This document shows, piece after piece, positions 5,879-13,719 of a stretch of 42,087 nucleotides of DNA (position 1 is its first letter; each line of letters starts with the position of its first letter). This stretch comes from an uncultured Collinsella sp. (GTDB lineage Bacteria; Actinomycetota; Coriobacteriia; Coriobacteriales; Coriobacteriaceae). The stretch spans positions 1-42,087 of the forward strand of contig CABUXL010000014.1 of the NCBI GenBank assembly GCA_902495525.1, given 5' to 3'. Position numbers and translations under genes: made by a program. The notes beneath the pieces are model-generated. The model was not told the DNA's origin. It made no database searches and worked only from the letters and a program-made list of their open reading frames with translations.

Positions 5879-7405
5879 TTAATCCGCTCGATAGTGCGAT
5901 CCGAGACTTTCGGTCCGCTTACGCATGGCTTTGACCATCTCCGTCGACAGCTGAATCTGCGACTGTAGGCGGGCGAGGGCTGCGATCTCGCTGTCATCGG
6001 CATGCGGCTTGCTCAGCGCCATGGCCTTGTCTTGCAGGCTTTCAAGCTGTTGCAGGGCCTCGGATAGGCCTGTTTCGGTCCTGTTGATCATGCAATAGGT
6101 GCTCATCGTGTGCCTAAGGCTGTGTGTCAGGCGATCGGCATCTGTTGTGGCAATGCCGTACTGGGGGAGGGTGATATCCGTCTTCAGGGCCGCTTCAGGC
6201 TCTTTCTGCGCTGTGAGGGCTGCCGATGCGCCCGCGATACGTCCGAATACGATGCCGTTGGCGCTTGACAAGCCACCAATGCGGTCGGCGCCGTGCATGC
6301 CGCCTGTCGCCTCGCCGCAAGCGTAGAGGCCCTCAACGCCCGTGTGCGCGGTCTTATCGATCTTGATGCCGCCGTTAGCAGCGTGGGCATACATCGCAAC
6401 GCGCATCTCGTCGGTCGGCGCGATGCCGTGCTCGTCTTGCAGCCAGGTGGCAAAGGTCTGCACAAACTCTGGGACATCCTCGCGGGGGAAGTCGTAGTGG
6501 AGTGCCAGGCCTTCGACACCTGCCTGATCGATGACGAGATCGATAGCGCGGGAGGCCAAGCGTGACGTGAAGGGACCATATCCAGAGCGCTGCTCGAGCA
6601 GGTCGTTCAGCTTGTCGTCGGCAATATCTACCGGCTGGTCTACATGCACGTAGCGCCAGGTTTTCTCGTTGAAGACCAAGTTACGCCTGGGCTCGATGAA
6701 GCCGGGCATCATCTGCATGAACTCTATATTAGTAAGTGTTGCGCCGTGCGCCAGTGCGATGGCCTGCGAGGAGCTGAGCACATCAGCCGACGTAAGGCTG
6801 CGCTCGAACAGGCCGCCTGTGCCACCGGCTGCGATGATCGTGGCCTTGGCAGCAAAGGGCACGATTCGATTTTCGGTAAGGTCGTAGAGTACGGTTCCGG
6901 TTATTCTGCCGTTCGTGTCCTCAACAAGGTCGATAAGCTCATGGCGGGGGAGCAGGCGAATGCCGAGCGACTCGATCCAGGTCGTCAGAGCGTCCTCAAG
7001 GGGCTTGCGGGTGAGGCCGCGCCACATGCGCGTCTTGTGGTCAAAGCAGGGGATGAATTGCTTTTGCTGAGCACTCTCGGCGCTTTGCGGACGCTGGAGC
7101 TCAACGCCCAGGTCTTGCTCGAGCCAGTCAATCGCTTGGGGAATGCCGTGGACAAACGTCTGGACAAGCTCGGGGTCGGCGACGCCGCCACCAACGGTCT
7201 GAATGGTGTCGATGAGGTCCTGTTCATCGTCTTCGTTAACGGGTCCGATAAGCCCCAGGCCCCAGGTTCCGGGGAAGAAGCTCGATCCACTCATAGTCTT
7301 GCCGGCGCTTGCCACAGCGACGGTTGCACCCGTGCGTGCCGCTTCGATGGCGGCGCAAAGGCCCGCAATGCCAGATCCAATTACCAGTACATCAGTCGAT
7401 TCCAT
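5879..7405 (-). CDS. FAD-dependent oxidoreductase of the aspartate oxidase / fumarate reductase flavoprotein family
   Basis: A 508-residue FAD_binding_2-type protein. It has the N-terminal dinucleotide motif VIGSGIAG (8-15), the IIAAGGTGGLF motif, and the late FAD site EGLYACGEATGG with HGADRIGGLSSANGIVFG. The order of motifs and the C-terminal helical domain fit L-aspartate oxidase (NadB) and soluble fumarate reductase subunits. NadB would oxidise L-aspartate to iminoaspartate for NAD synthesis. No nadA or nadC is nearby, so the substrate is left open. The start at 7405 has AAAGGA about 6 nt upstream. The frame extends 19 codons further without a ribosome site. No signal peptide or haem motif is present. 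Confidence 0.8.
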   Translation of the reverse strand: MESTDVLVIGSGIAGLCAAIEAARTGATVAVASAGKTMSGSSFFPGTWGLGLIGPVNEDDEQDLIDTIQTVGGGVADPELVQTFVHGIPQAIDWLEQDLGVELQRPQSAESAQQKQFIPCFDHKTRMWRGLTRKPLEDALTTWIESLGIRLLPRHELIDLVEDTNGRITGTVLYDLTENRIVPFAAKATIIAAGGTGGLFERSLTSADVLSSSQAIALAHGATLTNIEFMQMMPGFIEPRRNLVFNEKTWRYVHVDQPVDIADDKLNDLLEQRSGYGPFTSRLASRAIDLVIDQAGVEGLALHYDFPREDVPEFVQTFATWLQDEHGIAPTDEMRVAMYAHAANGGIKIDKTAHTGVEGLYACGEATGGMHGADRIGGLSSANGIVFGRIAGASAALTAQKEPEAALKTDITLPQYGIATTDADRLTHSLRHTMSTYCMINRTETGLSEALQQLESLQDKAMALSKPHADDSEIAALARLQSQIQLSTEMVKAMRKRTESLGSHYRAD

Positions 7406-7593
7406 CGGATTCCTTTCTCGTCCGGCGCATTGTCGCACGGGTGATCGGCAATGGGGCCGCAAAGACTCGGCAAATCGGTAAAGGGCAAATATGGCAGGTG
7501 GGCGTCATGGACGCTCTGACGCTCCATCTCATCACATCTTGTATTTCGCCCCAACTGATATATCGGCATTAGCTACCCTGCGACAGCGCAAAC

Positions 7594-7626
7594 AAAAAGA
7601 GCCGCTACCCGGGTGGGTAGCGGCTC
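7594..7626 (-). terminator. Terminator of the IscU-like/GGGtGRT operon
   Basis: On the minus strand, GAGCCGCTACCC pairs with GGGTAGCGGCTC (12 bp) and is followed by TTTTTG. It lies 36 nt beyond the GGGtGRT stop. Confidence 0.9.
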
Positions 7627-7661
7627 CAAAGCTCAGCTATATGAGCATCGCGCGGGCGCGA

Positions 7662-8666
7662 TTAGGCCTTGAGGGCCTCCTCGACGGCGACAGCGCAGGC
7701 GACGGTGGCACCGACCATGGGGTTGTTACCCATGCCGATGAGACCCATCATGTCGACGTGCGCAGGCACGGAGGAAGAACCGGCGAACTGGGCGTCGGAG
7801 TGCATACGGCCCATGGTGTCGGTCATGCCGTAAGAGGCAGGGCCGGCGCCCATGTTGTCCGGGTGCAGGGTACGGCCAGTGCCGCCACCAGAAGCGACGG
7901 AGAAGTACTTCTTGCCAGCCTCGAGGCGCTCCTTCTTGTAGGTGCCAGCGACGGGGTGCTGGAAGCGCGTGGGGTTGGTGGAGTTACCGGTGATCGAGAT
8001 GTCGACGTTCTCGTGCCACATGATGGCAACGCCCTCGCGGACGTCGTCGGCGCCGTAGCAGTTGACGGCGGCGCGGGGACCATCGGAGTAGGGGATGGTC
8101 TCGACGACCTTGAGCTCGCCCGTGAAGTAGTCGAACTGGGTCTTCACGTAGGTGAAGCCGTTGATGCGGGCGATGATCTGAGCAGCGTCCTTGCCCAGAC
8201 CGTTGAGGATGACGCGCAGCGGCTTCTTGCGAGCCTTGTTGGCGTTCAGAGCCAGGCCGATAGCACCCTCAGCGGCAGCGAAGGACTCGTGACCTGCCAG
8301 GAAGGCGAAGCACTCGGTGTCGTCGGAGAGCAGCATAGCGCCCAGGTTGCCGTGGCCCAGACCGACCTTGCGGTCCTCGGCGACGGAGCCGGGGACGGTG
8401 AAGGCCTGGATGCCCTCGCCGATGATGGCGGCAGCCTCAGAAGCGGTCTTGGCGCCACGCTTGACAGCGAGAGCGCAGCCGAGGGTGTAGGCCCACTCGG
8501 CGTTCTGGAAGGCAATGGACTGGGTGTTGTTGACGATCTCACGCGGGTTGAAGCCCTTGTCGGTGCAGATCTGCAGAGCTTCCTCGAGGGAGGCGATGCC
8601 GTTGTCGGCGAGGCACTTGTTGATCTTGTCAGCGCGGCGCTCGTAACCTTCGAACGTAACAGTCAT
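7662..8666 (-). CDS. GGGtGRT family protein
   Basis: A 334-residue protein with the family's naming motif, SVASGGGTGRTLHPDNMG, near residues 249-266. It also has the conserved SITGNSTNPTRFQHPVAGTY segment and a C-terminal GMGNNPMVGATVACAVAVEE helix. The family is common in anaerobic Firmicutes and Coriobacteriia and has no proven activity. It is almost always next to an IscU/NifU-like protein, as here, where it starts 18 nt after that gene ends. The context suggests a role in iron-sulphur or metal-cofactor handling, but this is inference. Its strong synonymous bias toward GGC/GCC/CTC suggests high expression. Confidence 0.88.
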   Translation of the reverse strand: MTVTFEGYERRADKINKCLADNGIASLEEALQICTDKGFNPREIVNNTQSIAFQNAEWAYTLGCALAVKRGAKTASEAAAIIGEGIQAFTVPGSVAEDRKVGLGHGNLGAMLLSDDTECFAFLAGHESFAAAEGAIGLALNANKARKKPLRVILNGLGKDAAQIIARINGFTYVKTQFDYFTGELKVVETIPYSDGPRAAVNCYGADDVREGVAIMWHENVDISITGNSTNPTRFQHPVAGTYKKERLEAGKKYFSVASGGGTGRTLHPDNMGAGPASYGMTDTMGRMHSDAQFAGSSSVPAHVDMMGLIGMGNNPMVGATVACAVAVEEALKA

Positions 8667-8684
8667 AGTTATTTCCCTCCCTTT

Positions 8685-9419
8685 CTACTCGTGAACCGGG
8701 AACACGCTGGCGACGGAGTGAGTCTCCTCGTCGGTGCGCGGGTCGATGTACTTGGCAGCGTTCTCCCACTGACCATAGTGGCCCATAGCGCCAGCGATGG
8801 CCTCCTCGGGGGTCTTGCCGGCCTTGACGGCGTCGGTGAACTTGCCGAGGTTCAGGAACTCGAATGCGATGATCTCGTTCTTGTCGTTGAGGGCCATGCG
8901 GGTGACGTAGCCCTGGGCGAGCTCGAGGTAACGAGCACCCTTGGCCTTGGTGCCGAACATGGTGCCGACCTGAGAGCGAAGGCCCTTGCCGAGGTCGTCG
9001 AGGGAGGCGCCCACGGGCAGGCCGCCCTCGGAGAACGCGGTCTGGCTGCGGCCGTAAACGATCTGCAGGAAGATCTCGCGCATAGCAACGTTGATAGCGT
9101 CGCAGACGAGGTCGGTGTTGAGGGCCTCGAGGATGGTCTTACCGGGAAGGATCTCGGAAGCCATGGCGGCAGAGTGGGTCATGCCCGAGCAGCCGATGGT
9201 CTCAACGAGGGCCTCCTCGATGATGCCGTTCTTGACGTTCAGCGTGAGCTTGCAGGCGCCCTGCTGAGGTGCGCACCAACCCACACCGTGCGTAAGACCG
9301 GAGATGTCGGAAATCTCCTTAGCCTGGACCCACTTGCCCTCCTCGGGGATGGGTGCGGGGCCGTGGTATGCACCCTTGGCAACGGGGCACATGTTCTCCA
9401 CTTCCTGTGAGTACTGCAT
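8685..9419 (-). CDS. IscU/NifU-like scaffold protein paired with GGGtGRT
   Basis: A 244-residue protein with an IscU-like core. It contains GWCAPQQGACKLTLNVKN, then IEEALVETIGCSGMTHSAAM and LNTDLVCDAINVAMREIF, so cysteines fall at the three places expected for cluster ligands. It is longer than SufU/IscU because of an approximately 100-residue C-terminal region with a GHYGQWENAAKYIDPRTDEE segment. ATG 9419 is chosen for GGAGAGG just upstream. It forms a two-gene operon with the GGGtGRT gene. The suf operon at 10.7-15.9 kb has its own SufU, so this protein probably serves a separate job, such as supply to specific enzymes. Confidence 0.82.
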   Translation of the reverse strand: MQYSQEVENMCPVAKGAYHGPAPIPEEGKWVQAKEISDISGLTHGVGWCAPQQGACKLTLNVKNGIIEEALVETIGCSGMTHSAAMASEILPGKTILEALNTDLVCDAINVAMREIFLQIVYGRSQTAFSEGGLPVGASLDDLGKGLRSQVGTMFGTKAKGARYLELAQGYVTRMALNDKNEIIAFEFLNLGKFTDAVKAGKTPEEAIAGAMGHYGQWENAAKYIDPRTDEETHSVASVFPVHE

Positions 9420-9822
9420 GCCTCTCCTCTCTATCGTGTTGGCGTCCCGTCTGGGGGTCGTGGCTGGCGATTGCCGGGCGACCCTTCGAAAGGGACATGA
9501 CATGCAGCCCCTATAATACCGCGAAATGCACGGAATATTCGGCGAACGGCTCAGTTTTCGTAGCGAGAAGTCCTGAAGTTTTAATTGAAACGGTTTAACT
9601 CTATGTTCTGTGGTCGTGAGCTTCCGTAGAGGGGGTCCGTCTTTGGCAAGCTTTTGGTCCGCTCTTGCAAGCGTTGCAGTGGTTGACCTGTTGCAACGGT
9701 GCCGTTCGCCGCCTGTTTGCTGCCTTTGGCCGCGCGAGTGTATTGTTTTGCGTGAATGTTTTGATGGCACGCTTCAATCGTGCTGTATTGGATGGTAAGC
9801 AGATCCCGGCGAAGGGAGCGCC
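9420..9822. promoter_or_regulatory. Divergent intergenic region between IscU-like gene and Y1 transposase gene
   Basis: 403 nt without a credible gene. A TATAAT (plus, 9512-9517), readable as TATTAT on the minus strand, is the only good -10-like box. No matching -35 is clear in either direction. An imperfect palindromic stretch, CGTTGCA (9672-9678) with TGCAACG (9692-9698), lies upstream of the transposase gene and may be a structure it recognises. Confidence 0.4.
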
Positions 9823-10632
9823 ATGCAGCGCGTTTGGAGAACGGTTACCGGCTTTTACCATGTCTGTGCTCGCGGTGTGGGCAAACAGCTCATCTTTGAG
9901 GGCGATGAAGACCGGTGGGAGTTTTTGGAGCTGATGCGCGAGTGCTGCCGCGAGGAGGGCGTGACGGTTATCGCCTGGTGCCTTATGGGCAATCACGTGC
10001 ATTTGGTGCTTGCAGATTACGAGGACAGGATGAGCGCGGCGATGCACCGGCTGCTTTTGACGTACGCGCGGCGGTTCAATAAACGCACGGGGCGCACAGG
10101 CCATCTGTTCCAGAACCGTTTTGACCGGCGTTCGCTCGATACCGATTGGCAGGTGATGGAGGCTATTCGCTCCGTACACGCCGATCCGCAGGAGGTGGGC
10201 ATCAGTCTCATTGAGCGTTATCCCTGGAACAGCTTTCCGGAGCATTTGTGCGCTTACGACGGTGACGCGGCCGATGTCGCGAGGGGATTTTCTGATCCTT
10301 CTTGCGTGCTTGAGCTTTTTGGTTCTGCCGAGGGCTTTATTGCCTATTCGCTTTCGGCGCCCGACGGCAGTGAGCCAGCGCTGTGCGATATGAAAGAGAC
10401 GGAGTGGGAACGCCACGCCTTTGCCGACAAGATGGCGAAGGAACTCGGGGTTCCGCTTCGCGGGGTTAAAGCCGCACCGCCGGCGCAGCGCGATACCGTT
10501 ATTTTTGGATTGCACGATGCCGGTTTTACGGTGCGCCAGATTGAGCGGCATACCGGGATTGGCAAAAGTACCGTCTCTCGTATCGTGCGCGCTTATGCGC
10601 GGGTGAAGGCACAGGCTGAGCTCTCGGAATAG
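9823..10632 (+). CDS. REP-associated tyrosine transposase (RAYT, Y1_Tnp family)
   Basis: A 269-residue protein. The N-terminal Y1 domain has the HUH pair in GNHVHLVL (H58, H60). The probable nucleophile is Tyr81 in LLLTYARRFNKR, followed by the RTGHLFQNRF signature. The C-terminal 70 residues hold a helix-turn-helix (HDAGFTVRQIERHTGIGKST then VSRIVRAY), a common addition in single-copy RAYTs. Such proteins nick and join single-stranded DNA at REP palindromes and are domesticated IS200/IS605 relatives. No IS ends flank the gene. Palindromes with a shared sequence lie just downstream (10688) and at 16.1 kb. GAAGGGAG precedes ATG 9823. It reads toward the suf operon end. Confidence 0.88.
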   Translation: MQRVWRTVTGFYHVCARGVGKQLIFEGDEDRWEFLELMRECCREEGVTVIAWCLMGNHVHLVLADYEDRMSAAMHRLLLTYARRFNKRTGRTGHLFQNRFDRRSLDTDWQVMEAIRSVHADPQEVGISLIERYPWNSFPEHLCAYDGDAADVARGFSDPSCVLELFGSAEGFIAYSLSAPDGSEPALCDMKETEWERHAFADKMAKELGVPLRGVKAAPPAQRDTVIFGLHDAGFTVRQIERHTGIGKSTVSRIVRAYARVKAQAELSE

Positions 10633-10636
10633 AAAA

Positions 10637-10670
10637 TGGCCGAACCACTCTTAGTCAAGCGATTCGGCCA
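10637..10670. terminator. Terminator between convergent RAYT and suf genes
   Basis: TGGCCGAA (10637-10644) pairs with TTCGGCCA (10663-10670). On the minus strand the stem is followed by TTTTC, so it should end the suf operon. It begins 5 nt after the RAYT stop and may work in both directions. Confidence 0.7.
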
Positions 10671-10687
10671 ACAAATTTCTTAAGATT

Positions 10688-10718
10688 TGGGACAAATACT
10701 ACTGATTATTTTGTCCCG
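10688..10718. repeat. Palindromic element copy 1 (GGGACAA / TTGTCCC)
   Basis: TGGGACAA (10688-10695), a 15-nt spacer, then TTGTCCC (10711-10717). It is preceded by TTAAGATT, as in the copy at 16118. It overlaps the last codons and stop of sufU. The same arms and the same spacer length recur twice at 16.1 kb. It is a candidate REP-like target of the neighbouring RAYT, or alternatively a binding site of a regulator. Confidence 0.7.
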
Positions 10719-11133
10719 TGAGCATGCCGTCGAGGGTGCGCCAGGCGAGCTCGGCGCATTTGACGCGGGCGGGCATGTGCGAGATGTCCTGGAGCTGGGC
10801 GGCTTCGTCCAAGTCTTCCAGGTCCTCCTCGGAGAGCTGCTCGCCGCGGATCATGGCGAGGAAGAGCTCTGCCAGGCGGTGAGCTTCCTCGACGGTCTCG
10901 CCGGTGATGAGGTCGGCCATGATGTCGGCACTGGCCTGACTGATGGCGCAGCCGTGGCCGGTAAAGGAGGCCTCCTCGATCACGCCGTTCTCGACGCGCA
11001 GCTGCAAGGTGAGCTCGTCGCCGCAGCTGGGGTTGATGCCGTCGTGCTCGTGCGTGGGAGCATCCATCTCGTACTTATAGTCGGGGTGCGAGTTGTGCTC
11101 CATAAATGTGGTGGAGGTGTACAGATTACCCAT
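10699..11133 (-). CDS. sufU: Iron-sulphur cluster assembly protein SufU
   Basis: A 144-residue IscU-fold protein with the three SufU cysteines in NPSCGDE, TGHGCAISQASAD and ARVKCAELAWRTL. It also has the SufU-type insert (EQLSEEDLEDLDEAAQLQDI) between the second and third. In Gram-positive bacteria SufU accepts sulphur from SufS through zinc-ligand exchange. The start at 11133 gives an 8-nt overlap with the end of sufS, so the two are coupled. The frame extends upstream inside sufS but shows no family match there. It is the last gene of the operon. Its stop overlaps a palindromic repeat. Confidence 0.92.
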   Translation of the reverse strand: MGNLYTSTTFMEHNSHPDYKYEMDAPTHEHDGINPSCGDELTLQLRVENGVIEEASFTGHGCAISQASADIMADLITGETVEEAHRLAELFLAMIRGEQLSEEDLEDLDEAAQLQDISHMPARVKCAELAWRTLDGMLTGQNNQ

Positions 11134-12451
11134 TGAACGTGCTCCAAACGTGATGCAGGCCGGCGATGAACTTGTCGATGTCGGCCTTGTCGTTGTAGAA
11201 GGCCACGCTGGCGCGGCAGCAGGCGAGGTTCTCGACGCCCAGCCAGGTGAGCAGCGGCTGTGCACAGTGGTGACCGGCGCGAATGCAGACGCCGTCCATG
11301 TCCATGATGCTCGCGACGTCGTGCGGGTGGATGCCCTTGACGTTAAAACTCACGACGCCGTGGTGGTTGTCCCAATAGATGGAGCCGATGATCTGGACAA
11401 AGTCGAGCTGCATGAGCTCGCCCATCAGGTAGTGGACGAGTGCCTGCTCGCGTGCCTGGATGTTCTCGTAACCCACCGTGTTGACCAGGTAATCAAGGGC
11501 GGCACCCGTGGCGAAGATGCCGGCGGCGTCCTGCGTGCCGGCCTCGAATTTCTCGGGAACGGGCGCCCAGACGGCGTCCTGCTCGGTAACAGAGTCGATC
11601 ATTTCGCCGCCGGTGAGCATGGGCGGCATGGCGTTGAGCAGGCCCATCTTGCCCCACAGCACGCCGATGCCCATGGGGCCCATGGCCTTGTGCGCGCTAA
11701 AGGCAAAGAAGTCGGCGCCCAGGTCGGCCACATCGACCGGCATGTGCGGCAGCGACTGCGCGCCGTCGACGACCAGGTAGCCGCCGTACTTGTGCACGAG
11801 CTTGCCGAGGTTCTTGACCGGGTTCTCGACGCCCAGCACGTTAGACACCTGACCCACGGCCAAGATTTTGGTCTTGGGGCCCACCTTGGACAGAACCTCC
11901 TCGGTGGTGAGTTGACCGGTCTTGGTGGGGTAGAGGTAGACGAGCTTGGCGCCGGTCTCGCGGCAGACCTGCTGCCACGGAATCAGGTTGGAGTGGTGCT
12001 CCATGATGGTGATGACGACCTCGTCGCCCGGTTTGAGCACTGTGGGCGCAAAGCTCTTGGCGACCAGGTTGAGCGACTCGCTCGTGTTGCGGGTGAAGAC
12101 GACCTCGTTGGCCTGTGATGCGCCGATGAGGTCGGCGATCTGCTGGCGGACCTTCGCGATGGCGTCGGTTGCCTCGACGGACAGCGAGTACAGGCCGCGC
12201 AGGGGGTTGGCGTTCATGCGCTGATAGAAGTCGCGCTCGGCGTCGAGCACACAGGCAGGGCGCTGCGCGGTGGCGGCGCTATCGAGGAAGGCGATCTCGG
12301 GGTGCTGCTGGAAGAGCGGGAACTGCGCCTTGTAGGGGTTGGTCTCGATGTCTACGGTGGGCCAGCCGCGCGAAGCCTCGTCGCTGGCGTCGAGCTCCAT
12401 AGGCTCCGGTGCGGTACAGGTGTCGCATTTAACGTGCTCGGTGTCGATCAT
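11126..12451 (-). CDS. sufS: Cysteine desulfurase SufS
   Basis: A 441-residue PLP enzyme that takes sulphur from cysteine for cluster building. Visible marks are FLDSAATAQRP near the N-terminus, TRNTSESLNLVA, EHHSNLIPWQ, VDGAQSLPHM, the PLP lysine in FSAHKAMGP, and the active cysteine in RAGHHCAQPLL. The first 38 residues (with KCDTC) are an extension beyond usual SufS proteins, possibly a small metal-binding tail. The start overlaps the sufD stop by four bases (ATGA), which fits a coupled operon. The length is otherwise typical of group II desulfurases. Confidence 0.95.
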   Translation of the reverse strand: MIDTEHVKCDTCTAPEPMELDASDEASRGWPTVDIETNPYKAQFPLFQQHPEIAFLDSAATAQRPACVLDAERDFYQRMNANPLRGLYSLSVEATDAIAKVRQQIADLIGASQANEVVFTRNTSESLNLVAKSFAPTVLKPGDEVVITIMEHHSNLIPWQQVCRETGAKLVYLYPTKTGQLTTEEVLSKVGPKTKILAVGQVSNVLGVENPVKNLGKLVHKYGGYLVVDGAQSLPHMPVDVADLGADFFAFSAHKAMGPMGIGVLWGKMGLLNAMPPMLTGGEMIDSVTEQDAVWAPVPEKFEAGTQDAAGIFATGAALDYLVNTVGYENIQAREQALVHYLMGELMQLDFVQIIGSIYWDNHHGVVSFNVKGIHPHDVASIMDMDGVCIRAGHHCAQPLLTWLGVENLACCRASVAFYNDKADIDKFIAGLHHVWSTFNG

Positions 12452-13719
12452 GCGAGCTCCTCTTCAAAGTTGTCGATCAGGTTGTTGCCCAGGCGGACGA
12501 CGGCGGCGCGGGTGCGCTCGTCGGTGGCGGAAAGTGTGGCGTCCTCCAGCTTGGCGCGGACGAACAGGTCCTCGGCGGCGTTTTGGTCAAGGCCGCGGCA
12601 GGCGAGGTAGAACAGCTGCTCGTCGCGGACGTGGCCGATGGTGGCTCCGTGGTTGCCGGCGACGTCGTCCTCGTCGCAGAGAATGACGGGAACGGTCTTG
12701 TTGTCGACGCCCTTGTTGGCCAAAAGCACCGTCTCGCGCTCGGTGCCGGTTGCACCCTTGCAACCGTGCACGAGGTCGATGGTGCCGCGGTAGACCTTCT
12801 TGGACGTGCCGGTCAGCACGCCGTTGGCGTCGATCTCGCACTCGGTCTTGCGACCGCGGTGGCGCAGCTCGTAGTTAAAGTCGCGCACCTGCTCTCGGGC
12901 GCCCAGGTAGTCAGTATCGATGGTGACCTTGGCGGTATCGCCCAGCAGGTCGCCGGCAAGGCCGGTGGCGCTGGCGCCGGCACCCAGGACGGTGTGCTGC
13001 ACGTTGACGCGCGCGCCCTCGTCCAGGAACAGGCCGGTGTCGTCGAGCGCGATCCAGCTATCGTCGAGCGTCTGCGTGCAGGTCACGTTGACGGTGGCGT
13101 ACTCGTGGGCGCACACGCGTAGCACGGATCCCACGACGCCTTGGCCGGCAACGGGAGAGTCCAGGGCAATAAGCAGATCGAGCGTCGACTGGGGACGGGC
13201 GACGACGTCGATGGCGGCGATGGCCGCGGCTGCATCGACACCGCTCACGCGCACGGTAACCGTGGCGTGCTTGTATGCGGGCACATCGATGACGATGCGC
13301 TTGGTGGCGTGGTCGGCCAAGTAGGTGTAGGCAGCCTCGCCCATGCCGGTCTCGAAGGCTTCAGCAGGGGAGAGCTCCTCCTCGAGCTTGATGGCGCCGG
13401 CCTGGTAGACGGAGGTTGCGGGCACGTCGAGCTCGGTCTCGGGCGTGATGCGGGCGCGGTCGGCGGCATCGCCGGGCGCGGAGGCGCGGCGCTCGGGGAA
13501 GCGCTCGGCCATGGCGTCCATGGCGGTGTCGAAGGCGTCTGCCACGCCAGTAAACTGCTCTTCCAAGCCCTCGACCTCAACGGTCTCGGTGGGAGCGGCG
13601 GCAAGCTCGTCAGAGAGCTCGAGCTTGGTCTGATTCATCTTCAGCCAGCCCCATGTGGCAGCCGGCATCGCATTGACCTGCTCAAGGGTGGTAGCAGCGG
13701 TGTTGGTGGTCTGATTCAT
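12448..13719 (-). CDS. sufD: Fe-S assembly protein SufD
   Basis: A 423-residue SufB/SufD-family protein. The C-terminal core has the SufBD beta-helix marks (NHGATIGHVRDEQLFYLACR), and the N-terminus is variable and helical. SufD joins SufB and SufC in the SufBCD scaffold complex. It is the less conserved partner here: an Ala/Asp-rich N-terminal half and a shorter hexapeptide-like core. The stop of sufB and this start share one base (TAATG). It lies between sufB and sufS, the common order sufC-B-D-S-U. Confidence 0.9.
   Translation of the reverse strand: MNQTTNTAATTLEQVNAMPAATWGWLKMNQTKLELSDELAAAPTETVEVEGLEEQFTGVADAFDTAMDAMAERFPERRASAPGDAADRARITPETELDVPATSVYQAGAIKLEEELSPAEAFETGMGEAAYTYLADHATKRIVIDVPAYKHATVTVRVSGVDAAAAIAAIDVVARPQSTLDLLIALDSPVAGQGVVGSVLRVCAHEYATVNVTCTQTLDDSWIALDDTGLFLDEGARVNVQHTVLGAGASATGLAGDLLGDTAKVTIDTDYLGAREQVRDFNYELRHRGRKTECEIDANGVLTGTSKKVYRGTIDLVHGCKGATGTERETVLLANKGVDNKTVPVILCDEDDVAGNHGATIGHVRDEQLFYLACRGLDQNAAEDLFVRAKLEDATLSATDERTRAAVVRLGNNLIDNFEEELA

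Noticed and set aside
7491..9410. A 639-codon plus-strand frame
   Set aside because: It is the antisense of the GGGtGRT and IscU-like genes. The Val/Leu/Gly/Asp-rich text is what a biased high-GC gene gives in reverse, and the minus-strand proteins have clear family motifs.
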